NCBI RefSeq assembly: GCF_037083825.1
Contig: NZ_JBAPLU010000015.1
Span: 34,449-98,448, forward strand
Direction of reading: 5' to 3'
From: Klenkia sesuvii
GTDB taxonomy: Bacteria; Actinomycetota; Actinomycetes; Mycobacteriales; Geodermatophilaceae
Length of the DNA stretch: 64,000 nt
Numbering within the stretch: position 1 is the stretch's first letter; every line of letters starts with the position of its first letter. A program made the translations under genes and the position numbers. Positions 32,997 to 41,308 of this stretch are shown here, one piece after another. Below the pieces are notes generated by a model that saw nothing but the letters and a program-made list of their open reading frames with translations, searched no databases and was not told where the DNA came from.

Positions 32997-34258
32997 CGCG
33001 CAGCGTCGGCCCCACCTCGGAGCCCCAGGCGGAGGACGCCACCGCCCAGAAGGACGTCGCCCCCGCCGTGGCCAAGGGCACCGGCACCGGTGACGTCCGT
33101 GGGCTGTTCACCCGCAACCTGCGGACCAGCGGCATCTACATCGCCTTCGTGGTGATCGTGCTGCTGTTCGCCTTCCTCACCGATGGCCGGCTGCTGTCGC
33201 CGGGCAACGTCACCAGCATCGTCCTGCAGTACTCCTACATCCTCATCCTGGCCATCGGCATGGTCATCGTGATCATCGCCGGGCACATCGACCTGTCGGT
33301 GGGGTCGGTGGTGGCCATCACCGGGGCGGTGTCCGCCGTCCTCGTGATCAAGCAGGGCATGCCGTGGTGGGTCGGCGTGCTCGCCGCCCTGGTCGTCGGG
33401 CTGCTGATCGGTGCGTGGCAGGGCTTCTGGGTCGCCTACGTCGGCATCCCGGCGTTCATCGTCACCCTCGCCGGCATGCTGCTCTTCCGCGGCCTGACCC
33501 TGCAGGTGCTGAACAACGTCTCGCTCTCGCCGTTCCCCTCCGAGTACGGCCGCATCGCCTCCGGGTTCAGCAACGGACTGCTGGGCGGGGCCGGTTTCGA
33601 CCTGTTCACCGTCCTCGTCTTCGCGGCCGCGGTGGTCGCCTACGCCTACGGCCAGTTCCGCACCCGGCTGACCCGGCAGAAGTACAAGCAGTCGGTCGAG
33701 TCGTTCCCCCTGTTCATCGCCAAGATCGTCGCGGTCGCACTCGTGGTCATGGCCTTCGCGTGGCAGCTGGCCACCTCGCGCGGCCTGCCCTACGTGCTGG
33801 TGATCGTCGCCGTCCTGATCATGGTCTACGGCGTGGTCACCAAGCGGACCGTCTTCGGTCGCCAGGTCTACGCCATCGGCGGCAACCTGGCCGCGGCCAC
33901 GCTCTCGGGCGTCAAGGTCAAGGCGGTCAACTTCTGGATCTTCGTCAACATGGGCTTCCTCTCCGCGATCGCCGGCATCGTCTACTCCTCGCGGTCCAAC
34001 GGTGCCCAGCCCAGCGCGGGCCAGATGTTCGAGCTCGACGCCATCGCTGCCGCCTTCATCGGCGGCGCGGCGGTGACCGGTGGCGTCGGCACGGTCGTGG
34101 GCGCCATGGTCGGCGGCCTGATCATGGCCGTCATGACCAACGGCATGACGATCATCGGCGTCGACCAGTCGCTCCAGTCGGTGGTCAAGGGCCTGGTGCT
34201 GCTGCTGGCCGTCGCCTTCGACGTCTACAACAAGCGGCGGGCCGGCTCCGGCCGCTGA
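32993..34258 (+). CDS. gguB: Sugar ABC transporter permease (GguB-like, CUT2)
   Basis: A 421-aa permease with about ten to twelve membrane helices after a 45-residue polar N-terminus. GMVIVIIAGHIDLSVGSVVA, GIPAFIVTLAGMLLFRGLTL and IGGNLAAATLSGVKVKAVNF are CUT2 hallmarks, and length exceeds RbsC because of extra helices, as in GguB. The polar N-terminal extension (SEPQAEDATAQKDVAPAVAK) is unremarkable. It completes the importer and is followed 25 nt later by the LacI-family regulator. Confidence 0.92.
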   Translation: MTRSVGPTSEPQAEDATAQKDVAPAVAKGTGTGDVRGLFTRNLRTSGIYIAFVVIVLLFAFLTDGRLLSPGNVTSIVLQYSYILILAIGMVIVIIAGHIDLSVGSVVAITGAVSAVLVIKQGMPWWVGVLAALVVGLLIGAWQGFWVAYVGIPAFIVTLAGMLLFRGLTLQVLNNVSLSPFPSEYGRIASGFSNGLLGGAGFDLFTVLVFAAAVVAYAYGQFRTRLTRQKYKQSVESFPLFIAKIVAVALVVMAFAWQLATSRGLPYVLVIVAVLIMVYGVVTKRTVFGRQVYAIGGNLAAATLSGVKVKAVNFWIFVNMGFLSAIAGIVYSSRSNGAQPSAGQMFELDAIAAAFIGGAAVTGGVGTVVGAMVGGLIMAVMTNGMTIIGVDQSLQSVVKGLVLLLAVAFDVYNKRRAGSGR

Positions 34259-34283
34259 GGCGGGGGCCGGGGAGGAGCCGACG

Positions 34284-35321
34284 GTGTCGACCGACACGAC
34301 CGGAGTCGCCCCGGCCCGCCCGCTGGTGATGAGCGACGTCGCCGCCCGGGCGGGGGTGTCGCACCAGACGGTGTCCCGGGTGGTGAACGAGCACCCCAAC
34401 GTGGCGCCCTCCACCCGCGCCCGTGTGCAGCGGGCCATCGAGGAGCTGGGCTACCGGCCCAACGCCGCGGCGCGAGCACTGGTGACCGGCTCGTCGCGCA
34501 CCATCGGGCTGGTCACGGTCGACGTCAACCAGTACGGGCCGGCCCAGACGATGATCGGCCTCGAGCAGGCCGCGCGGGCGGCCGGCTACTCCTTGGTGGT
34601 CACCATCCTGGACTCGGCCGACACGGCCGCGATCCAGGAGGCCGTCGACCGGTTCGTCGCCCAGGCGGTCGACGCCGTGGTCATGCACATCGCCGACCTG
34701 CGGGCCGTCGAGGCCCTCGAGGTGCTCGAACCCCAGGTGCCCGTGGTGGCCGTGCAGATGGGTGGCGAGGGGCTGGGACCCACGGTCACCGTCGGTCAGG
34801 AGGCCGGCGCCCGCCTGGCGGTGCGGCACCTGCTCGAGCTGGGGCACACCACGGTGCACCACCTGTCGGGCCCGGTGAACTCGGTGGAGTCGGTGCGCCG
34901 GGTGAGCGGGTGGCGGCAGGCGCTGACCGAGGCCGGCGCCCCGCACGGGGACCTGTGGCACGGCGACTGGTGGCCGGCTTCCGGGTACGAGGTCGGACTG
35001 CTGCTGGCCGACCGCATCCGGTCCGGCGAGCCGGTGACGGCGGTGTTCGTGGCCAACGACCAGATGGCGCTCGGGTTGATGGTGGCGCTGCGCGAGCGGG
35101 GTCTCGCCGTGCCCGGCGACGTCAGCGTCGTCGGCTTCGACGACGTGCCCGAGGCGCCCTACTTCAGCCCGCCGCTCACCACGGTGCGGCAGGACTTCGC
35201 CGAGCTGGGTCGGCGGGGGGTGGAGCTCGTGCTGGCCCGGTTGGCCGGCGCCGACGCCTGCCCCGACCTGGTCGAGCCGCAGCTGCTCGTCCGGGCATCC
35301 ACGGCGCCGCCCCGCGGCTGA
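34284..35321 (+). CDS. LacI-family repressor, probable arabinose regulon regulator
   Basis: A 345-aa LacI-type repressor: N-terminal HTH MSDVAARAGVSHQTVSRVVN with hinge helix YRPNAAARAL, then a periplasmic-binding-like effector domain (TIGLVTVDVNQYGPAQTMIG; VFVANDQMALGLMVALRERG; VSVVGFDDVPEAPYFSPPLT). GTG 34284 has GGGGAGGAG upstream. It lies between the transporter and araBDA genes and LacI-type palindromes precede both groups, so it most likely represses both until L-arabinose or a derivative binds. This replaces AraC (enterics) or GntR-type AraR (Bacillus). Confidence 0.88.
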   Translation: MSTDTTGVAPARPLVMSDVAARAGVSHQTVSRVVNEHPNVAPSTRARVQRAIEELGYRPNAAARALVTGSSRTIGLVTVDVNQYGPAQTMIGLEQAARAAGYSLVVTILDSADTAAIQEAVDRFVAQAVDAVVMHIADLRAVEALEVLEPQVPVVAVQMGGEGLGPTVTVGQEAGARLAVRHLLELGHTTVHHLSGPVNSVESVRRVSGWRQALTEAGAPHGDLWHGDWWPASGYEVGLLLADRIRSGEPVTAVFVANDQMALGLMVALRERGLAVPGDVSVVGFDDVPEAPYFSPPLTTVRQDFAELGRRGVELVLARLAGADACPDLVEPQLLVRASTAPPRG

Positions 35322-35341
35322 GACCGCCGGGGTCCGCTGTG

Positions 35342-35370
35342 TTCCCAACCACTGTTGTTAGCGCTAACAT
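35342..35370 (+). promoter_or_regulatory. araB promoter with perfect LacI-type operator
   Basis: TGTTAGCGCTAACA at 35356-35369 is a perfect 14-bp palindrome with the central CG typical of LacI-family sites. TTCCCA (35342-35347) and TAACAT (35365-35370) are spaced by 17 bp and may be the -35 and -10, so the operator would cover the -10. Related sites lie at 30092 and 30107. Confidence 0.75.
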
Positions 35371-35379
35371 GTATCGATC

Positions 35380-35399
35380 CCGGCCGGTCAACCGGCCGG
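35380..35399 (+). other. Short inverted repeat in the araB leader
   Basis: CCGGCCGGT-CA-ACCGGCCGG, a 9-bp stem with a 2-nt spacer, about 25 nt before the araB start and just before its ribosome binding site. Could be a leader hairpin affecting translation or mRNA stability; may equally be chance in GC-rich DNA. Confidence 0.4.
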
Positions 35400-35423
35400 T
35401 GCGGGACGGTCCTGGAGGATGGC

Positions 35424-37190
35424 ATGAGCGAGCAGTACGTGGTCGGCGTCGACTACGGCACCCTGTCGGGCCGGGCGGTCGTCGTCCGGGTCTCCGACGG
35501 TGCCGAGCTGGCCAGCGCCACGCACCCGTACCCGCACGCCGTGGTCGACCGGGAGCTGCCCGGCACCGGTGAGCTCCTCCCGCCGGACTGGGCGCTGCAG
35601 GTGCCGGCCGACTACGTCGCCGTGCTGCGCACCGCGGTGCCCGCGGCGGTGCGGGCGTCGGGTGTCGACCCCGCCGACGTGGTGGGCATCGCCACCGACT
35701 TCACCGCCTGCACGATGGTGCCCACGACCGCCGACGGCACGCCGCTGTGCGAGCTCCCGGAGTTCGCCGACCGCAAGCACGCCTACGTCAAGCTGTGGAA
35801 GCACCACGCCGCCCAGCCGCACGCCGACCGGATCAACGCCCTGGCCGCCGAGCGGGGCGAGTCGTGGCTGCCGCGCTACGGCGGGCTGATCTCCAGCGAG
35901 TGGGAGTTCGCCAAGGGCCTGCAGCTGCTGGAGGAGGACCCCGAGGTCTACGCGGCCATGGACCACTGGGTCGAGGCCGCCGACTGGATCGTGTGGCAGC
36001 TGTGCGGGGAGTACGTGCGCAACGCCTGCACGGCCGGCTACAAGGGCATCCGGCAGGACGGCGCCTACCCGTCGCGGGAGTACCTGGCCGCGTTGAACCC
36101 CGACTTCGCCGGCTTCGTCGAGGACAAGCTCGACCACCGCATCGGCGAGCTGGGGGAGCGGGCCGGCGGGCTGACCCGGCAGGCGGCGCAGTGGACCGGC
36201 CTGCCCGAGGGCATCGCGGTCGCCGTCGGCAACGTCGACGCCCACGTCACCGCCCCGGCCGCGCAGGCCATCGAGCCCGGCCAGATGGTCGCGATCATGG
36301 GCACCTCGACGTGCCACGTGATGAACGGCGAGACCCTCGCCGACGTCCCCGGCATGTGCGGGGTGGTCGAGGGCGGCATCACCGCCGGGCGCTACGGCTA
36401 CGAGGCCGGGCAGAGCGGCGTCGGCGACATCTTCGGCTGGTTCGTCGACACCTCCGTGCCCCCGGCCTACGTGCAGGCCGCCGGCGAGCGCGGCATCAGC
36501 GTGCACCAGCTGCTCACCGAGCTCGCAGCAGGGCAAGAGGTCGGCGAGCACGGCCTCGTGGCGCTGGACTGGCACAACGGCAACCGGTCGGTGCTGGTCG
36601 ACGCCGAGCTGTCCGGCGTGGTGCTGGGCCAGACGCTCGCCACCCGCCCCGAGGACACCTACCGGGCGCTGCTGGAGGCCACCGCCTTCGGCACCCGCAC
36701 GATCATCGAGGCCTTCGAGGGGTCGGGCGTGCCGGTCACCGAGCTGGTGGTGGCCGGCGGGCTGCTGAAGAACACCTTCCTCATGCAGCTCTACGCCGAC
36801 GTCTGCCGCCGTCCGCTGTCGACCATCGACTCCGAGCAGGGCCCGGCGCTGGGCTCGGCCATCCACGCGGCCGTCGCCGCCGGCGCGCACCCCGACGTCC
36901 CGGCCGCCTCGCGGGCCATGGGCAAGGTGCTGCGCGGGGTCTACACCCCCGACGACGAGCGGGCCGACCGCTACGACGTGCTGTTCGCCGAGTACCGGCG
37001 GTTGCACGACTTCTTCGGCCGCGGCGAGGACCAGCCGGGCGGGGGCAACGACGTCCTGCACCGGCTGCGCGCGCTGCGCCGCGACGTCGCCGCCCGCCGG
37101 GCCGGCGGCGCCCCCACCACCTCGACCCCGGTCGCCCCCGAGGTCGAGGCCCCCGCGATCGAGGAGCAGTCCGATGTGCTCGGCGTGTGA
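35424..37190 (+). CDS. araB: L-ribulokinase (AraB)
   Basis: A 588-aa FGGY kinase that phosphorylates L-ribulose at the expense of ATP. VVGVDYGTLSGRAVVVRV is the typical ribulokinase N-terminus; GIATDFTACTMVPT, the substrate-binding region LKLWKHH-like KLWKHHAAQPHADRINALA, IMGTSTCHVMN and the adenosine loop ELVVAGGLLKNTFLMQLYAD follow. Start ATG 35424 with GGAGG 5 nt upstream; a GTG-type start further upstream would read through the operator. The 3' end overlaps araD by 17 nt. Confidence 0.95.
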   Translation: MSEQYVVGVDYGTLSGRAVVVRVSDGAELASATHPYPHAVVDRELPGTGELLPPDWALQVPADYVAVLRTAVPAAVRASGVDPADVVGIATDFTACTMVPTTADGTPLCELPEFADRKHAYVKLWKHHAAQPHADRINALAAERGESWLPRYGGLISSEWEFAKGLQLLEEDPEVYAAMDHWVEAADWIVWQLCGEYVRNACTAGYKGIRQDGAYPSREYLAALNPDFAGFVEDKLDHRIGELGERAGGLTRQAAQWTGLPEGIAVAVGNVDAHVTAPAAQAIEPGQMVAIMGTSTCHVMNGETLADVPGMCGVVEGGITAGRYGYEAGQSGVGDIFGWFVDTSVPPAYVQAAGERGISVHQLLTELAAGQEVGEHGLVALDWHNGNRSVLVDAELSGVVLGQTLATRPEDTYRALLEATAFGTRTIIEAFEGSGVPVTELVVAGGLLKNTFLMQLYADVCRRPLSTIDSEQGPALGSAIHAAVAAGAHPDVPAASRAMGKVLRGVYTPDDERADRYDVLFAEYRRLHDFFGRGEDQPGGGNDVLHRLRALRRDVAARRAGGAPTTSTPVAPEVEAPAIEEQSDVLGV

Positions 37191-37902
37191 CACCCCCGCC
37201 CCCACGTCCGCGCGGTTGACCGTGCGGCAGGCCGCGTCCGAGGAGCGGGGCACCCACCGCGAGCAGCGCGAGCACGTCGCCGCGCTGCACGGCCTGCTGG
37301 TCAGCAACGCCCTGGTCACCTGGACCGCCGGCAACGTCAGCGAGCGGGTGCCGGGCGAGGACCTCTTCGTCATCAAGGGCAGTGGCGTGGACTACAACGG
37401 GCTGACCTGGGAGGGCATCACGGTCTGCACCCTCGACGGCACCGCCGTCGACGGGGTCCGGGCACCCTCCAGCGACACCGACGCGCACGCCTACGTCTAC
37501 CGGAACATGCCCGATGTCAACGGCCAGGTGCACACGCACAGCACCTACGCCGCCGCCTGGGCCGCCCGGGCCGAGCCCGTGCCGTGCGTGCTCACCGCGA
37601 TGGCCGACGAGTTCGGCGGCCCCATCCCCATCGGGCCGTTCGCCCTGATCGGCGACGACTCGATCGGCCGCGGCATCGTCGAGACGCTGTCCGGCCACCG
37701 TTCCCCGGCGGTGTTCATGCAGAACCACGGCGTCTTCACCATCGGGAAGAGCGCCCGGGCCGCGGTCAAGGCCGCCGTCATGGCCGAGGACGTCGCCCGC
37801 ACCGTGCACATCTCCCGACAGCTGGGCGAGCCCGTGCCGATCGCCCAGGCCGACATCGACGCGCTGTACGAGCGCTACCAGAACGTCTACGGACAGAAGT
37901 GA
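37174..37902 (+). CDS. araD: L-ribulose-5-phosphate 4-epimerase (AraD)
   Basis: A 242-aa class II aldolase-fold epimerase giving D-xylulose 5-phosphate. Zinc ligands are in QVHTHSTYAAAW (two His) and QNHGVFTIG (third His); the phosphate-binding loops are TAGNVSERV and IKGSGVDY. An N-terminal extension of about 25 residues is unusual but begins with the only ATG preceded by GAGGAG (37161-37166). It overlaps araB by 17 nt and araA by 4 nt, so the three enzymes are coupled. Confidence 0.93.
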   Translation: MCSACDTPAPTSARLTVRQAASEERGTHREQREHVAALHGLLVSNALVTWTAGNVSERVPGEDLFVIKGSGVDYNGLTWEGITVCTLDGTAVDGVRAPSSDTDAHAYVYRNMPDVNGQVHTHSTYAAAWAARAEPVPCVLTAMADEFGGPIPIGPFALIGDDSIGRGIVETLSGHRSPAVFMQNHGVFTIGKSARAAVKAAVMAEDVARTVHISRQLGEPVPIAQADIDALYERYQNVYGQK

Positions 37903-39425
37903 GCACCGAGATGACCAGCGAGTCCCCGTTCCCCGGCCAGGAGATCTGGTTCCTCACCGGCAGCCAGGACCTCTACGGGCCGGAGACCCTGCAGCAGGTC
38001 GCCGAGCAGTCGCAGCGGGTCGCCGAGACCCTCGACGGGGCGGCTGCGGTGCCGGTCCGGGTGGTCTGGAAGCCCGTGCTCAAGGAGCCCGCCGCGATCC
38101 GCCGGGCGATGGGCGAGGCCAACGAGACCGACGCTTGCGTCGGCGTCATCACCTGGATGCACACCTTCAGCCCGGCCAAGATGTGGATCGCCGGGCTCGA
38201 CGCGCTGCGCAAGCCGCTGCTGCACCTGCACACCCAGGCCGACGCCGCCCTGCCGTGGGCGACGATCGACATGGACTTCATGAACCTCAACCAGGCCGCC
38301 CACGGCGACCGCGAGTACGGCTACGCCCTCACCCGGCTGCGGGTGCCCCGCACCACCGTGGCCGGGCACGCGAGCAACCCGGCCGTGCAGGCGCGGGTCG
38401 GCGGCTGGGCCCGGGCGGCCGTGGCCGCCGCCGAGGCGCGTTCGCTGCACCTGGCCCGGTTCGGCGACAACATGCGCAACGTCGCGGTCACCGAGGGCGA
38501 CAAGGTCGAGGCGCAGCTGCGCTTCGGGGTGTCGGTCAACACCTACGGCGTGAACGACCTGGTCGCCGTGGTCGACGACGTCGCCGACGCCGAGGTCGAC
38601 GCGGTGGTCGCCGAGTACCTCGACCTCTACGCCGTCGCCGACGACCTGCGCCCGGGCGGTGACCGGCACGGGTCGGTGCGCTACCAGGCCCGCCTCGAGG
38701 TCGCTCTCCGCCGGTTCCTCACCGAGGGCGGCTTCGGCGCCTTCACCACCAACTTCGAGGACCTCGGCGCCCTGCGCCAGCTGCCGGGCCTCGCCGTCCA
38801 GCGGCTCATGGCCGACGGCTACGGCTTCGGCGGCGAGGGCGACTGGAAGACCTCGGCCCTGCTGCGGGTGCTCAAGACCGCCGGCCGTGGCCTGCCGGGT
38901 GGCACCTCGTTCATGGAGGACTACACCTACGACCTCGCCAGCGAGACGCCCAAGATCCTCGGCGCCCACATGCTCGAGGTCTGCCCCACCATCGCCGGCG
39001 AGCAGCCCTCGCTCGAGGTCCACCCGCTCGGCATCGGCGGCAAGGAGGACCCGGCCCGCCTGGTCTTCTCCGCAGCCCCGGCCGAGGGCGTCGTCGTCGG
39101 CTGGGCCGACCTGGGCGAGCGGTTCCGCTGGGTGGCCAACGAGGTGGACGTCGTGCCGCCGTCGGAGCCGCTGCCCAACCTGCCCGTCGCGCGCGCGGTC
39201 TGGGAGCCCCGGCCGGACTTCGCCACCTCCACCGAGGGCTGGCTGACCGCCGGCGGGCCGCACCACACCGTGCTGACCACCCAGCTGGCCGCAGCCGAGC
39301 TGACCGACCTGGCCGACGTGTTCGGCGTCGAGCTGGTGGTCATCGACGCCGACACGACCCGGCGCAGCCTGGCCAAGGAGCTGCGCTGGTCGGCGGCCTA
39401 CCACCGCCTGGCACAGGGCCTGTAG
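37899..39425 (+). CDS. araA: L-arabinose isomerase (AraA)
   Basis: A 508-aa isomerase converting L-arabinose to L-ribulose. EIWFLTGSQDLYGPETLQQV is the family start; WMHTFSPAKMWIAGL, LHLHTQADAALPWATIDMDF, the Mn2+ region GEGDWKTSALLRV, TSFMEDYTYDL with the catalytic Glu, and HMLEVCPTIA are all present. GTG 37899 overlaps the araD stop; ATG 37911 is an equally good start by homology. It ends the ara operon, and a palindromic repeat follows. Confidence 0.95.
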   Translation: MSTEMTSESPFPGQEIWFLTGSQDLYGPETLQQVAEQSQRVAETLDGAAAVPVRVVWKPVLKEPAAIRRAMGEANETDACVGVITWMHTFSPAKMWIAGLDALRKPLLHLHTQADAALPWATIDMDFMNLNQAAHGDREYGYALTRLRVPRTTVAGHASNPAVQARVGGWARAAVAAAEARSLHLARFGDNMRNVAVTEGDKVEAQLRFGVSVNTYGVNDLVAVVDDVADAEVDAVVAEYLDLYAVADDLRPGGDRHGSVRYQARLEVALRRFLTEGGFGAFTTNFEDLGALRQLPGLAVQRLMADGYGFGGEGDWKTSALLRVLKTAGRGLPGGTSFMEDYTYDLASETPKILGAHMLEVCPTIAGEQPSLEVHPLGIGGKEDPARLVFSAAPAEGVVVGWADLGERFRWVANEVDVVPPSEPLPNLPVARAVWEPRPDFATSTEGWLTAGGPHHTVLTTQLAAAELTDLADVFGVELVVIDADTTRRSLAKELRWSAAYHRLAQGL

Positions 39426-39435
39426 CCGCCACCCT

Positions 39436-39501
39436 CCGATGATCACGGACCTGTGCGCGCGACGCGCCGGGTGCTGGACGACCCAGGTCCGTGATCATCG
39501 G
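39436..39501. repeat. REP-like palindromic element, copy 2 (terminator-like)
   Basis: CCGATGATCACGGACCTG (39436-39453) and CAGGTCCGTGATCATCGG (39484-39501) are perfect 18-bp inverted repeats around a 30-nt GC-rich middle. The left arm differs by one base from copy 1 at 2176. Here it lies between the convergent araA and DUF4383 genes and could serve as a bidirectional terminator. Same family, intact arms in this copy, decayed right arm in copy 1. Confidence 0.85.
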
Positions 39502-39509
39502 GACGGAGG

Positions 39510-40226
39510 TCAGTGCGTGGTGAGCTCCATCCAGATGCGGCGGCGGCCGGTCTTGGTGCGCTCGCCACGCATCGCCTCGACACCGGCCAGCTGAGCTGCC
39601 GTGGCGCGGTGCTCGGCCACGGCGATCTCGGCCTCCCGGATGGCGGCCTCGGCCATGCGCTCCTGCGGGGTGCGGGCGGGGAGGTCCGGCTCCTCCTGCG
39701 GCGGCTGCAGGCCCGCCTCCAGGTTGGCCCGGTAGGGGTTGTCCTCGGGCAGGTTGCCGCTCACCCGGCCGTAGAGGCCCAAGGTGAGCAGCAGCAGCCC
39801 GACGACGATGGAGAAGACGACGTTGGCCATCGCGAAGGCCAGCACGTTGAGCTGGGTGTTGAGCACGAACAGGTGCCAGAAGGCCGACAGCAGGAAGGCC
39901 GTGCCCACACCGGTCATCACGATGCCGGCGACCCGGCCGCCCTTCGCCGCACCGGCCACGAGCACGGCCGCGGTGAGCAGCGAGACGGTGGACAGCAGCC
40001 CGTTGGAGGACAACCCCGCCACCTGGCCACCGTCGGTGGAGAAGTAGTCCAACCCGCCGACGAAGCCCAGCAGGCCGAACACGGCCAGGACGGCCGCGAC
40101 GGTCAGCGCACCGAGCCGGTGCACGTGCTTCACCCGGCGGGCGGTGGGGGTCTCGGCGACGTCCTCGTGCAGGCGTGGCCGCGAGTGCGCGGCGGTGCTG
40201 CTCGGGCGGGTGGGTGCCGTGGTCAT
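39510..40226 (-). CDS. DUF4383 membrane protein
   Basis: A 238-aa protein with four membrane helices (about 40-165) matching DUF4383, an actinobacterial family common in Geodermatophilaceae: HVHRLGALTVAAVLAVFGLL, GIVMTGVGTAFLLSAFWHLF, NVVFSIVVGLLLLTLGLYGR. A long polar C-terminal tail (RMAEAAIREAEIAVAEHRAT) is predicted helical. ATG 40226 has AGGAGG 6 nt upstream. Function unknown; the promoter looks like one for a stress sigma factor. Confidence 0.85.
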   Translation of the reverse strand: MTTAPTRPSSTAAHSRPRLHEDVAETPTARRVKHVHRLGALTVAAVLAVFGLLGFVGGLDYFSTDGGQVAGLSSNGLLSTVSLLTAAVLVAGAAKGGRVAGIVMTGVGTAFLLSAFWHLFVLNTQLNVLAFAMANVVFSIVVGLLLLTLGLYGRVSGNLPEDNPYRANLEAGLQPPQEEPDLPARTPQERMAEAAIREAEIAVAEHRATAAQLAGVEAMRGERTKTGRRRIWMELTTH

Positions 40227-40268
40227 GGCGTGCCTCCTGGCGCTCTGGGCTGAACGACAGCGCACGAC

Positions 40269-40306
40269 CTACCCCCGCACCCGACCGCGTAACCACCGTT
40301 TACGCG
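40269..40306 (-). promoter_or_regulatory. Stress-sigma-like promoter and inverted repeat before the DUF4383 gene
   Basis: On the minus strand GGTTAC (40294-40289), a 14-bp spacer and GGGTAG (40274-40269) resemble the actinobacterial SigB/SigF consensus (GGTTT, about 14-16 bp, GGGTA). The -35 lies in an inverted repeat CGCGTAA-CCACCGT-TTACGCG (40286-40306) that could be an operator. About 43 nt separate the -10 from the start codon. Confidence 0.5.
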
Positions 40307-40316
40307 GCGGTGCGGA

Positions 40317-40895
40317 TCACCACCGACGGCGCCGGCTCAGCAGGTCGGCGACGGCGTCCTCCAGCGCGCCCCGGGCGCCACCGCCGCCCTCGACCAGGGC
40401 CGCCAGCGCGCTGCCGTCGGCCAGGGCGACGAGACGGGCCGCCGGCACCGCGCGGTGGCCACCCCGCTCGACCACCTCGTCGACCAGCTCGTCGAGGCGG
40501 GCCCGCGTGCGCCGCAGCACCGGGCGCAGCGCAGGGTGCCGCCCACCGGCCAGCCACCGCTCGTAGAACGCCTGCACCTGCGCATCGCTGCGGCGGTCGG
40601 CCCCGAGCAGCACGTCGGCCAGCAGGGCAGCGGTCTCCCGGGTGCTGCGCCGGCCCGGGGGCGCGGCGTCGACGGCGGCGCGGGCGGCCGCCGTCTCCTC
40701 CTCGCCGACGCGGTCGACCGCAGCCACGAGCAGCTCGGCCAGGTCGCGGAAGTAGTAGGTGGTGGCCGCCAGCGGGAGGCCGGCGGCCGCGGCCACCGCG
40801 CGGTGGGAGACGGCGTCGGGGCCGTGCGCGGCGAGCAGGGCGGCCGCGGCCGCCACGAGCGCGGCGCGGCGGGCCTCGCCCTTCGGGGTGGTCAC
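40317..40895 (-). CDS. TetR-family repressor of the SugE-like exporter
   Basis: A 192-aa TetR-type regulator: HTH region ALLAAHGPDAVSHRAVAAAA followed by GLPLAATTYYFRDLAELLVA, then an all-helical ligand domain. GTG 40895 overlaps the stop of the SMR gene by 4 bp (GTGA), so exporter and regulator are translationally coupled. The double palindrome at 41244-41281 in front of the operon is the expected autoregulatory target. Confidence 0.87.
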   Translation of the reverse strand: MTTPKGEARRAALVAAAAALLAAHGPDAVSHRAVAAAAGLPLAATTYYFRDLAELLVAAVDRVGEEETAAARAAVDAAPPGRRSTRETAALLADVLLGADRRSDAQVQAFYERWLAGGRHPALRPVLRRTRARLDELVDEVVERGGHRAVPAARLVALADGSALAALVEGGGGARGALEDAVADLLSRRRRW

Positions 40896-41221
40896 CCGTG
40901 GGCCGACGAGGGCGCCAGGTTGAGCCCGATGACCCCGGCCACGATGAGCACGATCGAGAGGATGCGCACCGTGCCGACCGGGTCGCCGAGCAGCCACATG
41001 CCGATGATCGCGGTGCCCGCGGCCCCGATGCCGGTCCACACGGCGTAGGCGGTGCCCACCGGCAGGTCGCGCAGCGCGGTGTTCAGCAGGGTGAAGCTGA
41101 CACCGGCGCAGACGAGGAAGGACGCCGTCCACCAGTGCCGGCTGAACCCCTCCGAGTTCTTCAGCGACACCGCGAACGCGGTCTCGAACAGACCGGCGAC
41201 GACCACCAGCACCCAGGCCAC
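40892..41221 (-). CDS. sugE: SMR-family exporter, SugE/Gdx-like (putative guanidinium exporter)
   Basis: A 109-aa four-helix small multidrug resistance protein. The essential membrane glutamate is E13 (VVAGLFETAFAVSLK), and K-x-SEGF-x-R-x-W after helix 1 with VGTAYAVWTGIGAAGTAIIG in helix 3 matches the Gdx/SugE subgroup, known to export guanidinium. No guanidine riboswitch precedes it (the leader is too short); control appears to pass to the coupled TetR protein instead. GTG 41221 follows GAGAGGGGG. Confidence 0.85.
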   Translation of the reverse strand: MAWVLVVVAGLFETAFAVSLKNSEGFSRHWWTASFLVCAGVSFTLLNTALRDLPVGTAYAVWTGIGAAGTAIIGMWLLGDPVGTVRILSIVLIVAGVIGLNLAPSSAHG

Positions 41222-41243
41222 GACGGCCCCCTCTCGTTCGAAT

Positions 41244-41281
41244 CGGTACGACCGTACCGGAAAAACGGTACGTGCGTACCG
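41244..41281. promoter_or_regulatory. Twin TetR-type operators in the SugE/oxidase divergent promoter
   Basis: CGGTACG-AC-CGTACCG (41244-41259) and CGGTACG-TG-CGTACCG (41266-41281) are two perfect 7-bp-arm palindromes with centres 22 bp apart, two helical turns, separated by an A-rich GAAAAA. They lie upstream of both the SMR-TetR operon and the divergent oxidase gene and could bind two TetR dimers on one DNA face. Confidence 0.85.
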
Positions 41282-41308
41282 GGAGCGGGGGATGACTACG
41301 GTGGTGGC

